A stretch of 64,000 nt of DNA from NCBI GenBank assembly GCA_019694435.1, contig JAIBBZ010000011.1, positions 62,001 to 126,000 of the forward strand, given 5' to 3'. Position 1 is the stretch's first letter. Each line of letters opens with the position of its first letter. The translations under genes and the position numbers were made by a program. The DNA is from Pirellulales bacterium (lineage in GTDB: Bacteria > Planctomycetota > Planctomycetia > Pirellulales > JAEUIK01). Under the pieces are notes generated by a model. The model saw only the letters and a list, made by a program, of their open reading frames with translations, was not told where the DNA came from and searched no databases. Shown in pieces: positions 35,630-42,956 of the stretch.

Positions 35630-35641
35630 CTGACAGATGAC

Positions 35642-35712
35642 GGGCTCATGGTCCAAAGGCAAGACATCAGGCTGGCAGTCTGAAGATCCGAGTTCGATTC
35701 TCGGTGGGTCCA
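35642..35712 (+). tRNA. tRNA-Ala(GGC)
   Basis: Acceptor GGGCTCA/TGGGTCC with the G3-U70 alanine identity pair. The anticodon stem TCAGG/TCTGA holds loop CTGGCAG, and the T-arm is CCGAG TTCGATT CTCGG. Discriminator A. It lies 12 nt after tRNA-Ala(TGC). Confidence 0.94.
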
Positions 35713-35729
35713 CTGACAGGGAGCAAGGT

Positions 35730-36032
35730 TCACATCGGACGGCCTGCATCTATGGCAGCCCGTCGATTGTGGCCGGACTGAAGCAGTCGTGTGCCTTGAA
35801 AGACTTTGACCTCGGCCGTGATCAGATCCGACGGAGGTAGTTCAACGTAGATCTGTGTGTTGCGGTCGGTTTCGACAACATGGAACCATGCTTGTGCTGT
35901 CGAGCTGTGAACATGAATCTCGATTGACTCGCCAGGCAGCAACGTGAAATCGTGAGGCCACGGTTCAACCCAAATGACGCGCACATGATGTTCGTCATTG
36001 GACACGCCGATCTTGGCGAAGCACTGGGTCAT
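35730..36032 (-). CDS. hypothetical protein inside the tRNA array
   Basis: The protein has 100 residues from the ATG at 36032. It looks like a small beta-sandwich (VRVIWVEPWPHDFTLLPGES, IEIHVHSSTAQAWFHVVET, TQIYVELPPSDLITAEVKVF) without a signal peptide. I do not recognise a family. It lies between tRNA-Ala(GGC) and tRNA-Ser(GCT) on the opposite strand, with base composition less GC-biased than the chromosomal genes. Confidence 0.6.
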   Translation of the reverse strand: MTQCFAKIGVSNDEHHVRVIWVEPWPHDFTLLPGESIEIHVHSSTAQAWFHVVETDRNTQIYVELPPSDLITAEVKVFQGTRLLQSGHNRRAAIDAGRPM

Positions 36033-36074
36033 TATCTAAGCGTATTTCGGAGAGACACGACAAACAAGTGAAAC

Positions 36075-36161
36075 GGAAGGTAGCCGGATACGGTTGGCCG
36101 GGCCGCTCTGCTAAGGCGGTTCTCGCTGGTTGAGATGAGGGTTCGACTCCCTGGCCTTCCG
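36075..36161 (+). tRNA. tRNA-Ser(GCT)
   Basis: This 87-nt class II tRNA has acceptor GGAAGGT/GCCTTCC. The anticodon stem CCGCT/GGCGG holds loop CTGCTAA, a long variable arm (TCTCGCTGGTTGAGA) follows, and the T-loop is TTCGACT. Discriminator G. Confidence 0.93.
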
Positions 36162-36296
36162 CTCGTGGGCCGCATTTCGCAAGTCGTCTTCAGGCACAAC
36201 CATCCCGAGTTGCTCTCGCGCGAGGCGTAGACGCGCGAACCCATCGCTGCGGAATCGAGTCCAATCACTCTTGCCGTATATCGCATGTGACCCCAA
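36162..36296 (-). CDS. possible small protein or gene remnant
   Basis: A minus-strand frame from the ATG at 36296 reads MGSHAIYGKSDWTRFRSDGF ARLRLAREQLGMVVPEDDLR, which looks like real protein. It then runs on into the antisense of tRNA-Ser(GCT), stopping at 36111. The sensible part ends near 36165. It may be a truncated C-terminal fragment. No family recognised. Confidence 0.35.
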
Positions 36297-36356
36297 GTCA
36301 ACTCCAGCGGGGCAGACGGGGCTGGTGTTCAGCCCTGGTGCCGCTTGACGCTTGCC

Positions 36357-36734
36357 ATGACGACGCGACCCCTACACACCGAGTGCAGCTTCCTCGCGGC
36401 GTCGATCGCGCCGGAGGATCTGCGCCGCGGCGACTTTGTCGCCGTGTTGAGCGAAATCGTTGAGCTGCCGTCGTTCCTCTGGAATGACACGTGGCCCAGC
36501 GGGCGGGACGAGTTGGTCCGCTTGCGCTGCCTCCCTGCCGAGGGGCGCATCCCGCAGAAGGTGAAGGCCGTTTGTCTGCCATTCGTTTTCGTGAAACTGC
36601 CTTGCGGCAAGTTTCAGACGATCGACATCCGGCTGACCAAACTCGTGCGGCTGGAGGAAGAGTACGCCCGAACCGTCTGGAAAGCGATGAAGCCACGGCG
36701 TCCGCACGCAGGCGTTACGTCTCGAACGGTGTAG
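36357..36734 (+). CDS. hypothetical protein inside the tRNA array
   Basis: The protein has 125 residues from the ATG at 36357; an in-frame TTG at 36345 is less likely. It has the look of a conserved planctomycete small protein: a compact N-terminal half (RRGDFVAVLSEIVELPSFLW) and a strand-rich C-terminal half (LPFVFVKLPCGKFQTIDIRL, then EEEYARTVWKAM). No signal, membrane or catalytic motif is visible. Its function is unknown. It is one of only two array genes on the tRNA strand. Confidence 0.6.
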   Translation: MTTRPLHTECSFLAASIAPEDLRRGDFVAVLSEIVELPSFLWNDTWPSGRDELVRLRCLPAEGRIPQKVKAVCLPFVFVKLPCGKFQTIDIRLTKLVRLEEEYARTVWKAMKPRRPHAGVTSRTV

Positions 36735-36762
36735 CCGCGTCGGACGGCCGCGCTCGGTTGCT
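36731..36762 (+). repeat. palindromic repeat R, copy 5 (degenerate)
   Basis: The left arm is eroded, while CGCGCTCGGTTGCT is intact and abuts GGTTCAAATCC, a 3' tRNA fragment, as in copies 2 and 6. Confidence 0.45.
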
Positions 36763-36801
36763 GGTTCAAATCCTGGTCGACGCACTGCGACCATAGATCT
36801 G

Positions 36802-36896
36802 GCGTCCGTCTTGTAGCGGCTTTTGCACGTCTGGCTCGGGCACCGACCCGAAGGGTTGGTCGCCGGCAGGTAACGGTTCGACTCTGTTCGGACGCG
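36802..36896 (+). tRNA. candidate interrupted tRNA containing repeat Q (possibly Pro CGG)
   Basis: Acceptor arms GCGTCCG/CGGACGC pair perfectly, and the T-arm AACGG TTCGACT CTGTT is sound. Between them the Q hairpin (36838-36861) occupies or overlaps the anticodon/variable region, giving 95 nt. A CTCGGGC loop at the start of Q would give anticodon CGG (Pro), but its stem is imperfect. It may be a nonfunctional tRNA split by an insertion. Confidence 0.45.
36838..36861 (+). repeat. palindromic repeat Q, copy 3
   Basis: GGGCACCGACCCGAAGGGTT plus GGTC is the Q core with one extra base pair in the stem. It lies between acceptor arms that pair as a tRNA. Confidence 0.6.
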
Positions 36897-36919
36897 CTGA
36901 ATTGATAAGGAACGAAACG

Positions 36920-37516
36920 ATGGTAGCCAAGATGCTTGGGCGCCCCACGCTGGTGCTGAACCGCAACTGGCAGCCGGTGAACGTGGCCACGGTGGCGCGG
37001 GCACTGGTGCTGTTGTGGAACGAGGCGGCCCGCGTCGTCGATCCCGACGACTACCAGCTTTACACCTGGGACGATTGGTCACGGCTGCGGCCGCGCGAGG
37101 ACGAAGCGTTCATTCGGGCGGTGCGGCAGCGGCTGCGCGTGCCGGAGGTGATTGCGCTGGCGGATTTCGATCGGCTGCCGAAAGCGGCCGTGAGTTTCAG
37201 TCGCCGCAACGTGTTCAAGCGGGACCACTGGACCTGCCAATACTGCGGTGTGCAGCCGGGCGGCGAGGAGCTGACGATCGACCACGTGTTGCCGCGGTCG
37301 CTGGGCGGTGTGTCGAGCTGGGACAACTGCGTCCTGGCCTGCATCGACTGCAACAAGCGGAAGGCCAATCGCACGCCGGAGCAGGCGCGGATGAAGCTCC
37401 GCAAGACGCCGATCCGCCCGGCCTGGAAGCCGATGTACGCTCGCGACTGCGTGCGGATTGAAAGCTGGTCGAAGTTTGTCAGCGAGACGTATTGGAACGT
37501 CACGCTGGAGAGTTGA
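36920..37516 (+). CDS. HNH endonuclease
   Basis: The protein has 198 residues. ATG at 36920 is chosen over an in-frame TTG at 36902 because AAGGA lies 8 nt upstream. The N-terminal LVLNRNWQPVNVATVARALV is typical of a widespread HNH family. The nuclease motif comprises CQYCG (106-110), TIDHVLPRSLGG (119-130), WDNCVLAC with Asn136, and CIDCNKRK (141-148), giving two CxxC zinc pairs around the HNH core. It cuts DNA, either as a repair/housekeeping enzyme or as an element-borne nuclease. It is co-directional with the tRNAs, 43 bp before tRNA-Trp. Confidence 0.92.
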   Translation: MVAKMLGRPTLVLNRNWQPVNVATVARALVLLWNEAARVVDPDDYQLYTWDDWSRLRPREDEAFIRAVRQRLRVPEVIALADFDRLPKAAVSFSRRNVFKRDHWTCQYCGVQPGGEELTIDHVLPRSLGGVSSWDNCVLACIDCNKRKANRTPEQARMKLRKTPIRPAWKPMYARDCVRIESWSKFVSETYWNVTLES

Positions 37517-37558
37517 TGGACGATGTGCCCACCGGTGCTTGTGGCCGGTGGGCAATAC

Positions 37559-37628
37559 ACGAGTGTGCTCCTGGGAGAGCAAGCGGTCTCCAAAGCCGCC
37601 CCGCGGGGTTCGATTCCTCGCGCTCGTG
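37559..37628 (+). tRNA. tRNA-Trp(CCA)
   Basis: Acceptor ACGAGTG/CGCTCGT (one T-G pair), anticodon stem GCGGT/GCCGC with loop CTCCAAA, T-arm CGGGG TTCGATT CCTCG. Discriminator G, no encoded 3' CCA. Confidence 0.92.
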
Positions 37629-37677
37629 CTTGCCGACGTGGCTCGCCTGAGTGAGGCGCTGACACTTGAATGGCCGA

Positions 37678-37724
37678 CTACCGCCCTGCGCACGCGACCT
37701 GCCCAGGTCGCGCGCTCGGTTGCT
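37678..37724 (+). repeat. palindromic repeat R, copy 6
   Basis: CTACCGCCCTGCGC, then the perfect stem GCGACCTG-CC-CAGGTCGC, then GCGCTCGGTTGCT. It abuts GGTTCGACTCCCACC and GCGTCGC, a clear 3' tRNA fragment (37725-37748). The 5' flank (37632-37677) contains acceptor/D-arm-like sequence but no sound anticodon arm. Confidence 0.65.
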
Positions 37725-37893
37725 GGTTCGACTCCCACCGGCGTCGCTTGGATTCGAATTTGGAAGGGTTTTTTAAGCAAGGTTGGTTCAGCCGGCTCCA
37801 GCGGCGCACGGCGACTCGTCCTCGTGGAGAGGCGATGGTCGCACATGCGTTCCGTGAATGGTTTCTGACGATGGTTGCATCGACCGCAATGCC

Positions 37894-37967
37894 CGATGGG
37901 GTAGCTCAACGGTTAGAGCACCAGACTGAGAATCTGGCTGTTACGGGTTCGACTCCCGTCCCGGCGT
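37894..37967 (+). tRNA. class I tRNA with GAG (Leu) anticodon
   Basis: The D-arm (AGCTCAACGGTTAGAGC), anticodon stem CCAGA/TCTGG with loop CTGAGAA, a 5-nt variable loop and T-arm ACGGG TTCGACT CCCGT are all good. GAG reads Leu codons, yet true tRNA-Leu has a long variable arm and A73; here the variable loop is short and position 73 is T. Acceptor CGATGGG/CCCGGCG has one mismatch (A-G) and a T-G pair. Charging identity is doubtful. Confidence 0.75.
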
Positions 37968-38358
37968 GAAAACGCCACCAACGCAGCCCGCGGAGGCGGG
38001 CAACAAGTCGGTCTGCCGCCGGCATGGTCGGTTCGTGGCGCAAATGCGCCGCGGACGGTAAGTGCCGGCGGCAACGCAGGACGGTGCCCTGCAGCGCGCA
38101 AGTCGCGCAGGTGCGATTTCCTGGGCCAAGATCAACCGCCGCCGCCGGCCAAGCGCGAGCTACGGCTCATGCGGCCCCGGCGGCCAGGTCAATTCAAGGC
38201 CCCGGATAGCACCGGCTCAAGCGCGCTCCGCACACGGCTGTGGGACTGGCTTGTTGTTCCGCCTCCAACGGTTTTTCTCCGCGAACCGAACCAACACGAT
38301 CGGCGTCCTATTGCTTCCGGCTCTGTGGCTCAGCCAACGAGCCGGGGAGGTATCACCC
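37968..38358. other. intergenic region after the tRNA array
   Basis: In about 390 bp there is no convincing gene. A GC-rich palindromic stretch (TGCCGCCGGCATG near 38010 and GTGCCGGCGGCAAC near 38060) could be a further decayed repeat. GGGGAGG at 38344-38350 is the ribosome site of the next gene. Confidence 0.45.
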
Positions 38359-39471
38359 ATGAACATGTTCATCATCAAGACCGTCAAGATTCGCGACTAC
38401 GAAGTGGGCCTGTACTTCCGGGACGGCGAGTTCAAACGCCTGCTCGATCGCGGCCGGCACTGGTTCTTCGATCCGTTGGGCAAGGTCAAGGTCGACGTGG
38501 CGTCGCTGCGCGAGCCGTGGTTCGTGCACGAGAAGCTCGACGTGATCGTGAAGTCGGGTGCGCTCAAGGACCGCGCCGTGGTGCTGGACCTGAAGGACTT
38601 TGAACGGGCCCTGGTCTGGATCGAAGGCCGGTTCAGCCACATCCTGCCGCCGGGCCTGTATGCCTACTGGACGGCGTTCAAGGACGTGAAGGTCGAGCTG
38701 ATCGACGCGCGGAGTGTGCGCTTCGAGCACCAGGACCTGCCGGTCATCACACGCTCGGCAGGGGCCGAACGCGTGTTGGAGGTGGCCACGGTCGAGCCGT
38801 ATCGCCAGGGCGTGCTGACGGTCGACGGCGACTATGTCGCCACGCTGTCGCCGGGCCGCTACGCCTTCTGGAAGAACATGGCGCAAGTCAAGTGCGTTCA
38901 GGAGGACATGCGCGAGGCGATGTTCGACGTCAGTGGCCAGGACATCATGACGGCCGACAAGGTCACGCTGCGGATGAATGCCGTGGTGACCTACCGCGTC
39001 GTCGATGCCCGGGCCGCGGTCAGTACGGCCGAAGACGCCAAGCAGGCCCTGTATCGCGAGGCGCAGCTCGCCCTGCGCGCCGTGGTCGGCGGTCGCGAGC
39101 TCGACTCGTTTCTGACGGACAAGGATGCGGTCGCCACGGAACTGGCCGAGATTGTCCGGCCGCGCGCCAAGACGCTTGGCCTGGAGCTGATTTCGGTCGG
39201 CATCCGCGACGTGATCCTGCCGGGCGAAATGAAGGAACTGATGAACAAGGTCACGGAGGCGAAGAAAGCGGCCGAGGCCAACCTCATCGTCCGCCGCGAA
39301 GAAACGGCCGCCATGCGCAGCCAGGCCAACACGGCCCGGCTGCTCGCGGACAACCCGACGCTCATGCGCCTGCGCGAGCTGGAAGTCCTCGAAAAGGTGG
39401 CCACGAGCGCCAAGCTCAACGTCGTGTTGGGCGAGAAGGGCCTGGCCGACCGCGTGGTCAACTTGCTGTAG
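38359..39471 (+). CDS. SPFH/band 7 (slipin-like) protein
   Basis: The protein has 370 residues from the ATG at 38359, with GGGGAGG 8 nt upstream. The N-terminal 130 residues are a slipin-specific extension. The SPFH domain spans about 145-330: YRQGVLTVDGDYVATLSPGRYAFWKN, DIMTADKVTLRMNAVVTYRVVDARAA and LISVGIRDVILPGEM. A helical tail then begins VTEAKKAAEANLIVRREETAAMRSQANTARLL. No strong membrane helix is visible at the N-terminus. These proteins form oligomeric membrane-associated scaffolds. It stands alone downstream of the tRNA array. Confidence 0.88.
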   Translation: MNMFIIKTVKIRDYEVGLYFRDGEFKRLLDRGRHWFFDPLGKVKVDVASLREPWFVHEKLDVIVKSGALKDRAVVLDLKDFERALVWIEGRFSHILPPGLYAYWTAFKDVKVELIDARSVRFEHQDLPVITRSAGAERVLEVATVEPYRQGVLTVDGDYVATLSPGRYAFWKNMAQVKCVQEDMREAMFDVSGQDIMTADKVTLRMNAVVTYRVVDARAAVSTAEDAKQALYREAQLALRAVVGGRELDSFLTDKDAVATELAEIVRPRAKTLGLELISVGIRDVILPGEMKELMNKVTEAKKAAEANLIVRREETAAMRSQANTARLLADNPTLMRLRELEVLEKVATSAKLNVVLGEKGLADRVVNLL

Positions 39472-39638
39472 CCCAACCCCAGGAACCCGAAGGTCGGGAA
39501 TCGACCCGACCTTCGGGGATTGGGATCACGAGCGCGGCCCGGCCCGTATGCCTGAGCACCGGAAGAACGCGACCTGATTCCCAGTGCGCTGTTTCGCAGT
39601 GCGCTAGTTCGTAGTGCGCTATTTCCTGGTGGGCCGCG

Positions 39639-40652
39639 TTACTTCGCGTCCGGGTTGGGCAGATCTTTGTAGTGAGCGACCCAGCGCACATGTTCGATGG
39701 GTTTTCCATCGACCTCGGCGACCGGCCCATGCAGCATGTTGATGGGTGGCCCCTGCTGCGGCGGCTCGAGCACGACATCGCGCCCGTGCGCCAGCGTTAG
39801 CCACGTGCTGCCCAGCGTGCCGAAATAGTACTCGCGGTCTTTCGGGTACTTGTTCGCCCGCGAGGCGTCGATCGGCACCCAGCCCACGCCGGCCACCCAG
39901 AACTGCGCCCAGCAATGACAATACTTGGCCTCTCCCTCGGGCTTCTCCGGAGGCAGCGGCAAACCAAAGACATGATCGGCCGGGATGCCCCGCCAGCGGC
40001 AAACGCCGATAAACACCGAATGAAAGTCCGTGCAATCGCCCGTCTTGCTGTCGCAGGCCCAGACGGCGTCTCCCTGACCTGCGCCGCGGGCCAGATAGTT
40101 GTACTTCATCGTATCGACGAGGTAATCATAGATCGCGCGGCCGGCACGCAAGGGTTCGCCCTTCGGTAAGTCGATGTTGAGCGCCAGCTCCGTGATCTTG
40201 CCCTCGATCGGAATCTTGTTCGTATCGCGCAAATAGGGCGCGAAGTCGGCCGTGGGCACGTCGTCTCGCGTCGAGATGAGCTGCTTCGCGGCCGGCACCG
40301 TCGCTTCGTGCACTTCGACCTCGTAAATCAACTCGACCTGCAGGGGCCGATCACGATCGGTCGCGTCGAAGCGCCGATAGTACAGGCGATTCCTAAACGT
40401 CTTGTCCTGCGTGAATTGTCCCCCCGCCAACTGATCTTCGTTGAGCAGCTTGATGGTTTGCCGCTCGTTGGTCGGCGGCACCGGTACCCAGAGGTCGACG
40501 ACCTTCGCGTCGGGCGGCAACTCGTCGAGCTCGCACTTGAAATGGATGCTGAGATGTCGCACCTGTGGCAACTCGGCTGCAACGACGTTGGCACACCAGC
40601 CGGCGCAAAACGCGGCGGCTGTAAACAGACCGGAAAAGCGTGGCGTTCTCAT
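39639..40652 (-). CDS. exported transglutaminase-like cysteine protease family protein
   Basis: The protein has 337 residues. ATG at 40652 has GGGAGG 6 nt upstream and starts a signal peptide (FSGLFTAAAFCAGWCANVVAA); the longer frame to 40784 is rejected. The transglutaminase-like core has the triad Cys207 in GDCTDFHSVFIGVCRWRGIP, His246 in KYCHCWAQFW and Asp262 in GWVPIDAS. Planctomycetes have many such exported proteins, thought to act on peptides or cross-links outside the cytoplasm. The substrate is not evident. Confidence 0.88.
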   Translation of the reverse strand: MRTPRFSGLFTAAAFCAGWCANVVAAELPQVRHLSIHFKCELDELPPDAKVVDLWVPVPPTNERQTIKLLNEDQLAGGQFTQDKTFRNRLYYRRFDATDRDRPLQVELIYEVEVHEATVPAAKQLISTRDDVPTADFAPYLRDTNKIPIEGKITELALNIDLPKGEPLRAGRAIYDYLVDTMKYNYLARGAGQGDAVWACDSKTGDCTDFHSVFIGVCRWRGIPADHVFGLPLPPEKPEGEAKYCHCWAQFWVAGVGWVPIDASRANKYPKDREYYFGTLGSTWLTLAHGRDVVLEPPQQGPPINMLHGPVAEVDGKPIEHVRWVAHYKDLPNPDAK

Positions 40653-40799
40653 GCGTAACCTCCCGCTGATGTTCATCCGGACGGCCTTCCAACATAGGGC
40701 GATCGCCCGAGCGGGCCAAGCGGTCGCTCCCGGAGATTGGGGGCCCGGGCCCTGTCCGCGATGCCGTTCGCGGCGTTGTGTCAAGATTCGAGGCAGCGA

Positions 40800-41672
40800 T
40801 TAACAGTCGGGCTTGACGGCGAACACTCGAACGCTGGCGGCATACGCGTTGATATCGTAACGCCGCAGCAAGTCGGCCAATTCTTCGTGGATGGTCTTGC
40901 CGCCCATACCGCAGCAGCCCTGCTCGACGACCGGCAAGCCCATTTTTTCTTGCGGCGCGGACGAGCAAGAAGGCGCGTGCTCGACCTCGGCATAGGCGGT
41001 CAGGTCGGCGCCCGTATCGATGATGGCGATATCGCGGAATCCTGCCGTGGCCAGTTGTTGCCGATACGTGTCGATCTCGATTGCGCCCGCGACGCAGCCG
41101 ACGTAGGCCAACACATTCTTGGACACTTCCGCGGGCAGCGGTTGTTTGAGCGCGATGTCGCTCACGGCCAACCGTCCGCCTGGCTTCAGCACGCGGAAGA
41201 TCTCGGCGAACGCCCGTCCCTTGTCGGGCACGAGGTTCAAGACGCAATTGCTGATCACACAATCGACGCTCGCCGTTTCCAGCGGCAACGACTCGATTTC
41301 CGCCAGGTGAAACTCGACGTTGGTCAATCCGGACTCGACTGCGCCGCGGCGAGCCCGATCGATCATATCGGCCGTCATGTCGATGCCGACGACCTTGCCT
41401 GTGGGTCCGACTTTTCGAGCCGCGAGAAACACGTCGAGACCGCCGCCGGAGCCGAGGTCGACGACCACTTCGCCGGGGCGCAGATTGGCGGTGGCCGTCG
41501 GGTTGCCACAGGAGAGCCCCATGTTGGCGCTCGCCGGAATCGACGCCAATTCCTCGGCCGTATAGCCGAAGGCCTGAGCCACGCGCACGACAGCCGGCGA
41601 CTCGGTGGAAAGCCCACTTCGGGCTACGGCCCCGTACCGATCCTGAACCGCAGATTTGATTTCGGTCGACAT
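40800..41672 (-). CDS. arsM: arsenite S-adenosylmethionine methyltransferase
   Basis: This 290-residue protein has the SAM-binding motif [16 protein letters not shown]. The three arsenic-binding cysteines of the ArsM family are at Cys55 (GLSCGNP), Cys143 ([12 protein letters not shown]) and Cys193 (YVGCVAGA). A C-terminal extension adds further Cys (CSSAP, GCCGMGG). It methylates As(III) in the cytoplasm. It follows arsR by 59 bp on the same strand, so arsenic should induce both. Confidence 0.95.
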   Translation of the reverse strand: MSTEIKSAVQDRYGAVARSGLSTESPAVVRVAQAFGYTAEELASIPASANMGLSCGNPTATANLRPGEVVVDLGSGGGLDVFLAARKVGPTGKVVGIDMTADMIDRARRGAVESGLTNVEFHLAEIESLPLETASVDCVISNCVLNLVPDKGRAFAEIFRVLKPGGRLAVSDIALKQPLPAEVSKNVLAYVGCVAGAIEIDTYRQQLATAGFRDIAIIDTGADLTAYAEVEHAPSCSSAPQEKMGLPVVEQGCCGMGGKTIHEELADLLRRYDINAYAASVRVFAVKPDC

Positions 41673-41731
41673 CCGAGTTTCCTCCTATGCGTAGACACCC
41701 ACCCGCACGATGATCGTTCGACCCAGGCCGG

Positions 41732-42043
41732 CTACAGCCGTCCTACCAGGTCTTTCAGTTCTTCCATCACTCGCGGCGCAATGCAGTAGCAAATCCGCGG
41801 TCCGTCGATCTCGCCTTGGATCAAGCCTGCATCCTTTAACATCCGCAGATGCTGCGAGACGGTCGATTGCGCCACGGGCAGCTCGTCGACCAGCTCGCCA
41901 CAGACGCACGTCTTGCGCTTGGCCAGGATGCGCAAGATGCGGACCCGCAACGGATGCCCCAGCGCCTTGGCAAGTTCTGCCAGGCGATCTTCGGCTTTCG
42001 TCGCTCCGCTCGTTTCGATGGAGCAGCAACTCCGGCTAGGCAT
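41732..42043 (-). CDS. arsR: ArsR-family metalloregulator
   Basis: This 103-residue winged-helix repressor has [20 protein letters not shown], the As(III)-binding CVC motif (Cys46, Cys48 in KTCVCGEL), and the recognition helix [20 protein letters not shown]. Additional cysteines at 6-7 may help bind metal. It is transcribed with arsM and probably represses its own promoter through the inverted repeat just upstream. Confidence 0.93.
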   Translation of the reverse strand: MPSRSCCSIETSGATKAEDRLAELAKALGHPLRVRILRILAKRKTCVCGELVDELPVAQSTVSQHLRMLKDAGLIQGEIDGPRICYCIAPRVMEELKDLVGRL

Positions 42044-42059
42044 GCCACGCTCCCAAAAT

Positions 42060-42086
42060 CGCTTATCGTAGTTTTACGATTAAGCG
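42060..42086. promoter_or_regulatory. probable ArsR operator (inverted repeat)
   Basis: CGCTTATCGTA, GTTT, then TACGATTAAGCG form an inverted repeat with one bulged base. It ends 17 bp before the arsR start codon on the minus strand, where an autorepressor should bind. No other gene uses this interval. Confidence 0.7.
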
Positions 42087-42259
42087 GAGCGGAGTCAAGC
42101 CCCAACGTGTGCGAGGCATTCGGAACTGCGCCCGGGGAGCGAAGCACGCGGGGCGCGTGCGGCGTGGCAGAAAGCCAGCGAACGCCGATCCAGCAAGCCG
42201 ACGGCGCGAAGGACGCAGACAGCGGCAACACGCCGTCGGAATCGGCAGCAGAGAATCAG

Positions 42260-42333
42260 TATCCCCGACAGGATTCGAACCTGTAACCTTCGGCTCCGGA
42301 GGCCGACGCTCTATCCAGTTGAGCTACGGGGAC
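42260..42333 (-). tRNA. tRNA-Arg(CCG)
   Basis: On the minus strand, acceptor GTCCCCG/CGGGGAT, D-arm AGCTCAACTGGATAGAGC, anticodon stem TCGGC/GCCGA with loop CTCCGGA, and T-arm ACAGG TTCGAAT CCTGT are all canonical. Discriminator A, no encoded CCA. It lies apart from the plus-strand array and looks like an ordinary chromosomal tRNA. Confidence 0.95.
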
Positions 42334-42956
42334 GCAAACTTAGGTGCCAGCTGGCGGGCGATTGCCGCTGCCTTGGGCTGGGCCTCGACCACGCACGGTG
42401 TTCGCCGTGGGCATGGGGCCAGACCTCAGGCCGATGCTTGAGCATTGCCGGCCGCACCAGAGGCAGCCTTTTGGGGCTTCCTCCGCACCGGCAAGTGTCC
42501 CAAGCGAGCTTGGCTTGGCCATTAGACGCGAAAAACTGCTGGCTGAAAAGGTGTCGGCCGACTGCTGGCGGTTCCCGGAGTTTGCCGTGTCGGCCGCGGC
42601 GATCCTGGCTGGTCTTGGCGGTTGCCGGCAATCTCGTCGGCGAGAGGACGGCGCACAGGTGCCTGCCGATAGGCTTCACGCGGTCGCGCGGCCATGCCCA
42701 TCCACGCGGCGGTCGCGTCGAACAGGCCGCATCGCAAATTAGGATGTCGCGGCGCGGTCGTCCGCGACGATGTGACGACGGTGCGCGTCCAAGTCAACAA
42801 GGCCAAGGCGGCTATGGCAAAGCCTTGATATATACGAGGCCAACACTGGGTGACCGCGTAGCCAACAACAAGTGAAAGCACCTGGCAGCCGGGCTATAAC
42901 ATAGCCCTCCCCAATCTTGGCGATCCGTCAGCAGAGAATAGGGCGGAGGGGTAAAG
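42334..42956. other. intergenic region, no supported gene
   Basis: About 620 bp lie between tRNA-Arg and the SIR2-like gene. Several open frames overlap here but none has a credible start and composition. One minus-strand frame from 42881 begins with a hydrophobic stretch and then loses protein character. GGAGGGG at 42945-42951 is the ribosome site of the next gene. Confidence 0.4.

Noticed and set aside
36111-36301. Minus-strand frames reading through tRNA-Ser(GCT)
   Set aside because: Their C-terminal parts are antisense tRNA sequence; only the upstream portion is kept as a low-confidence remnant.
33178-37724. R repeats as integron attC sites with tRNA cassettes
   Set aside because: The ends do not match the RYYYAAC and GTTRRRY core sites, orientations are mixed, and no integron integrase is visible.
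32715-37967. CRISPR array
   Set aside because: Repeats are irregularly spaced, differ in orientation and are palindromic elements or tRNAs; there are no uniform spacers or cas genes.
38000-38200. A further tRNA after the GAG tRNA
   Set aside because: A T-arm-like stretch (GCAGGTGCGATTTCCTGG) is present, but no acceptor pairing or anticodon arm can be built.
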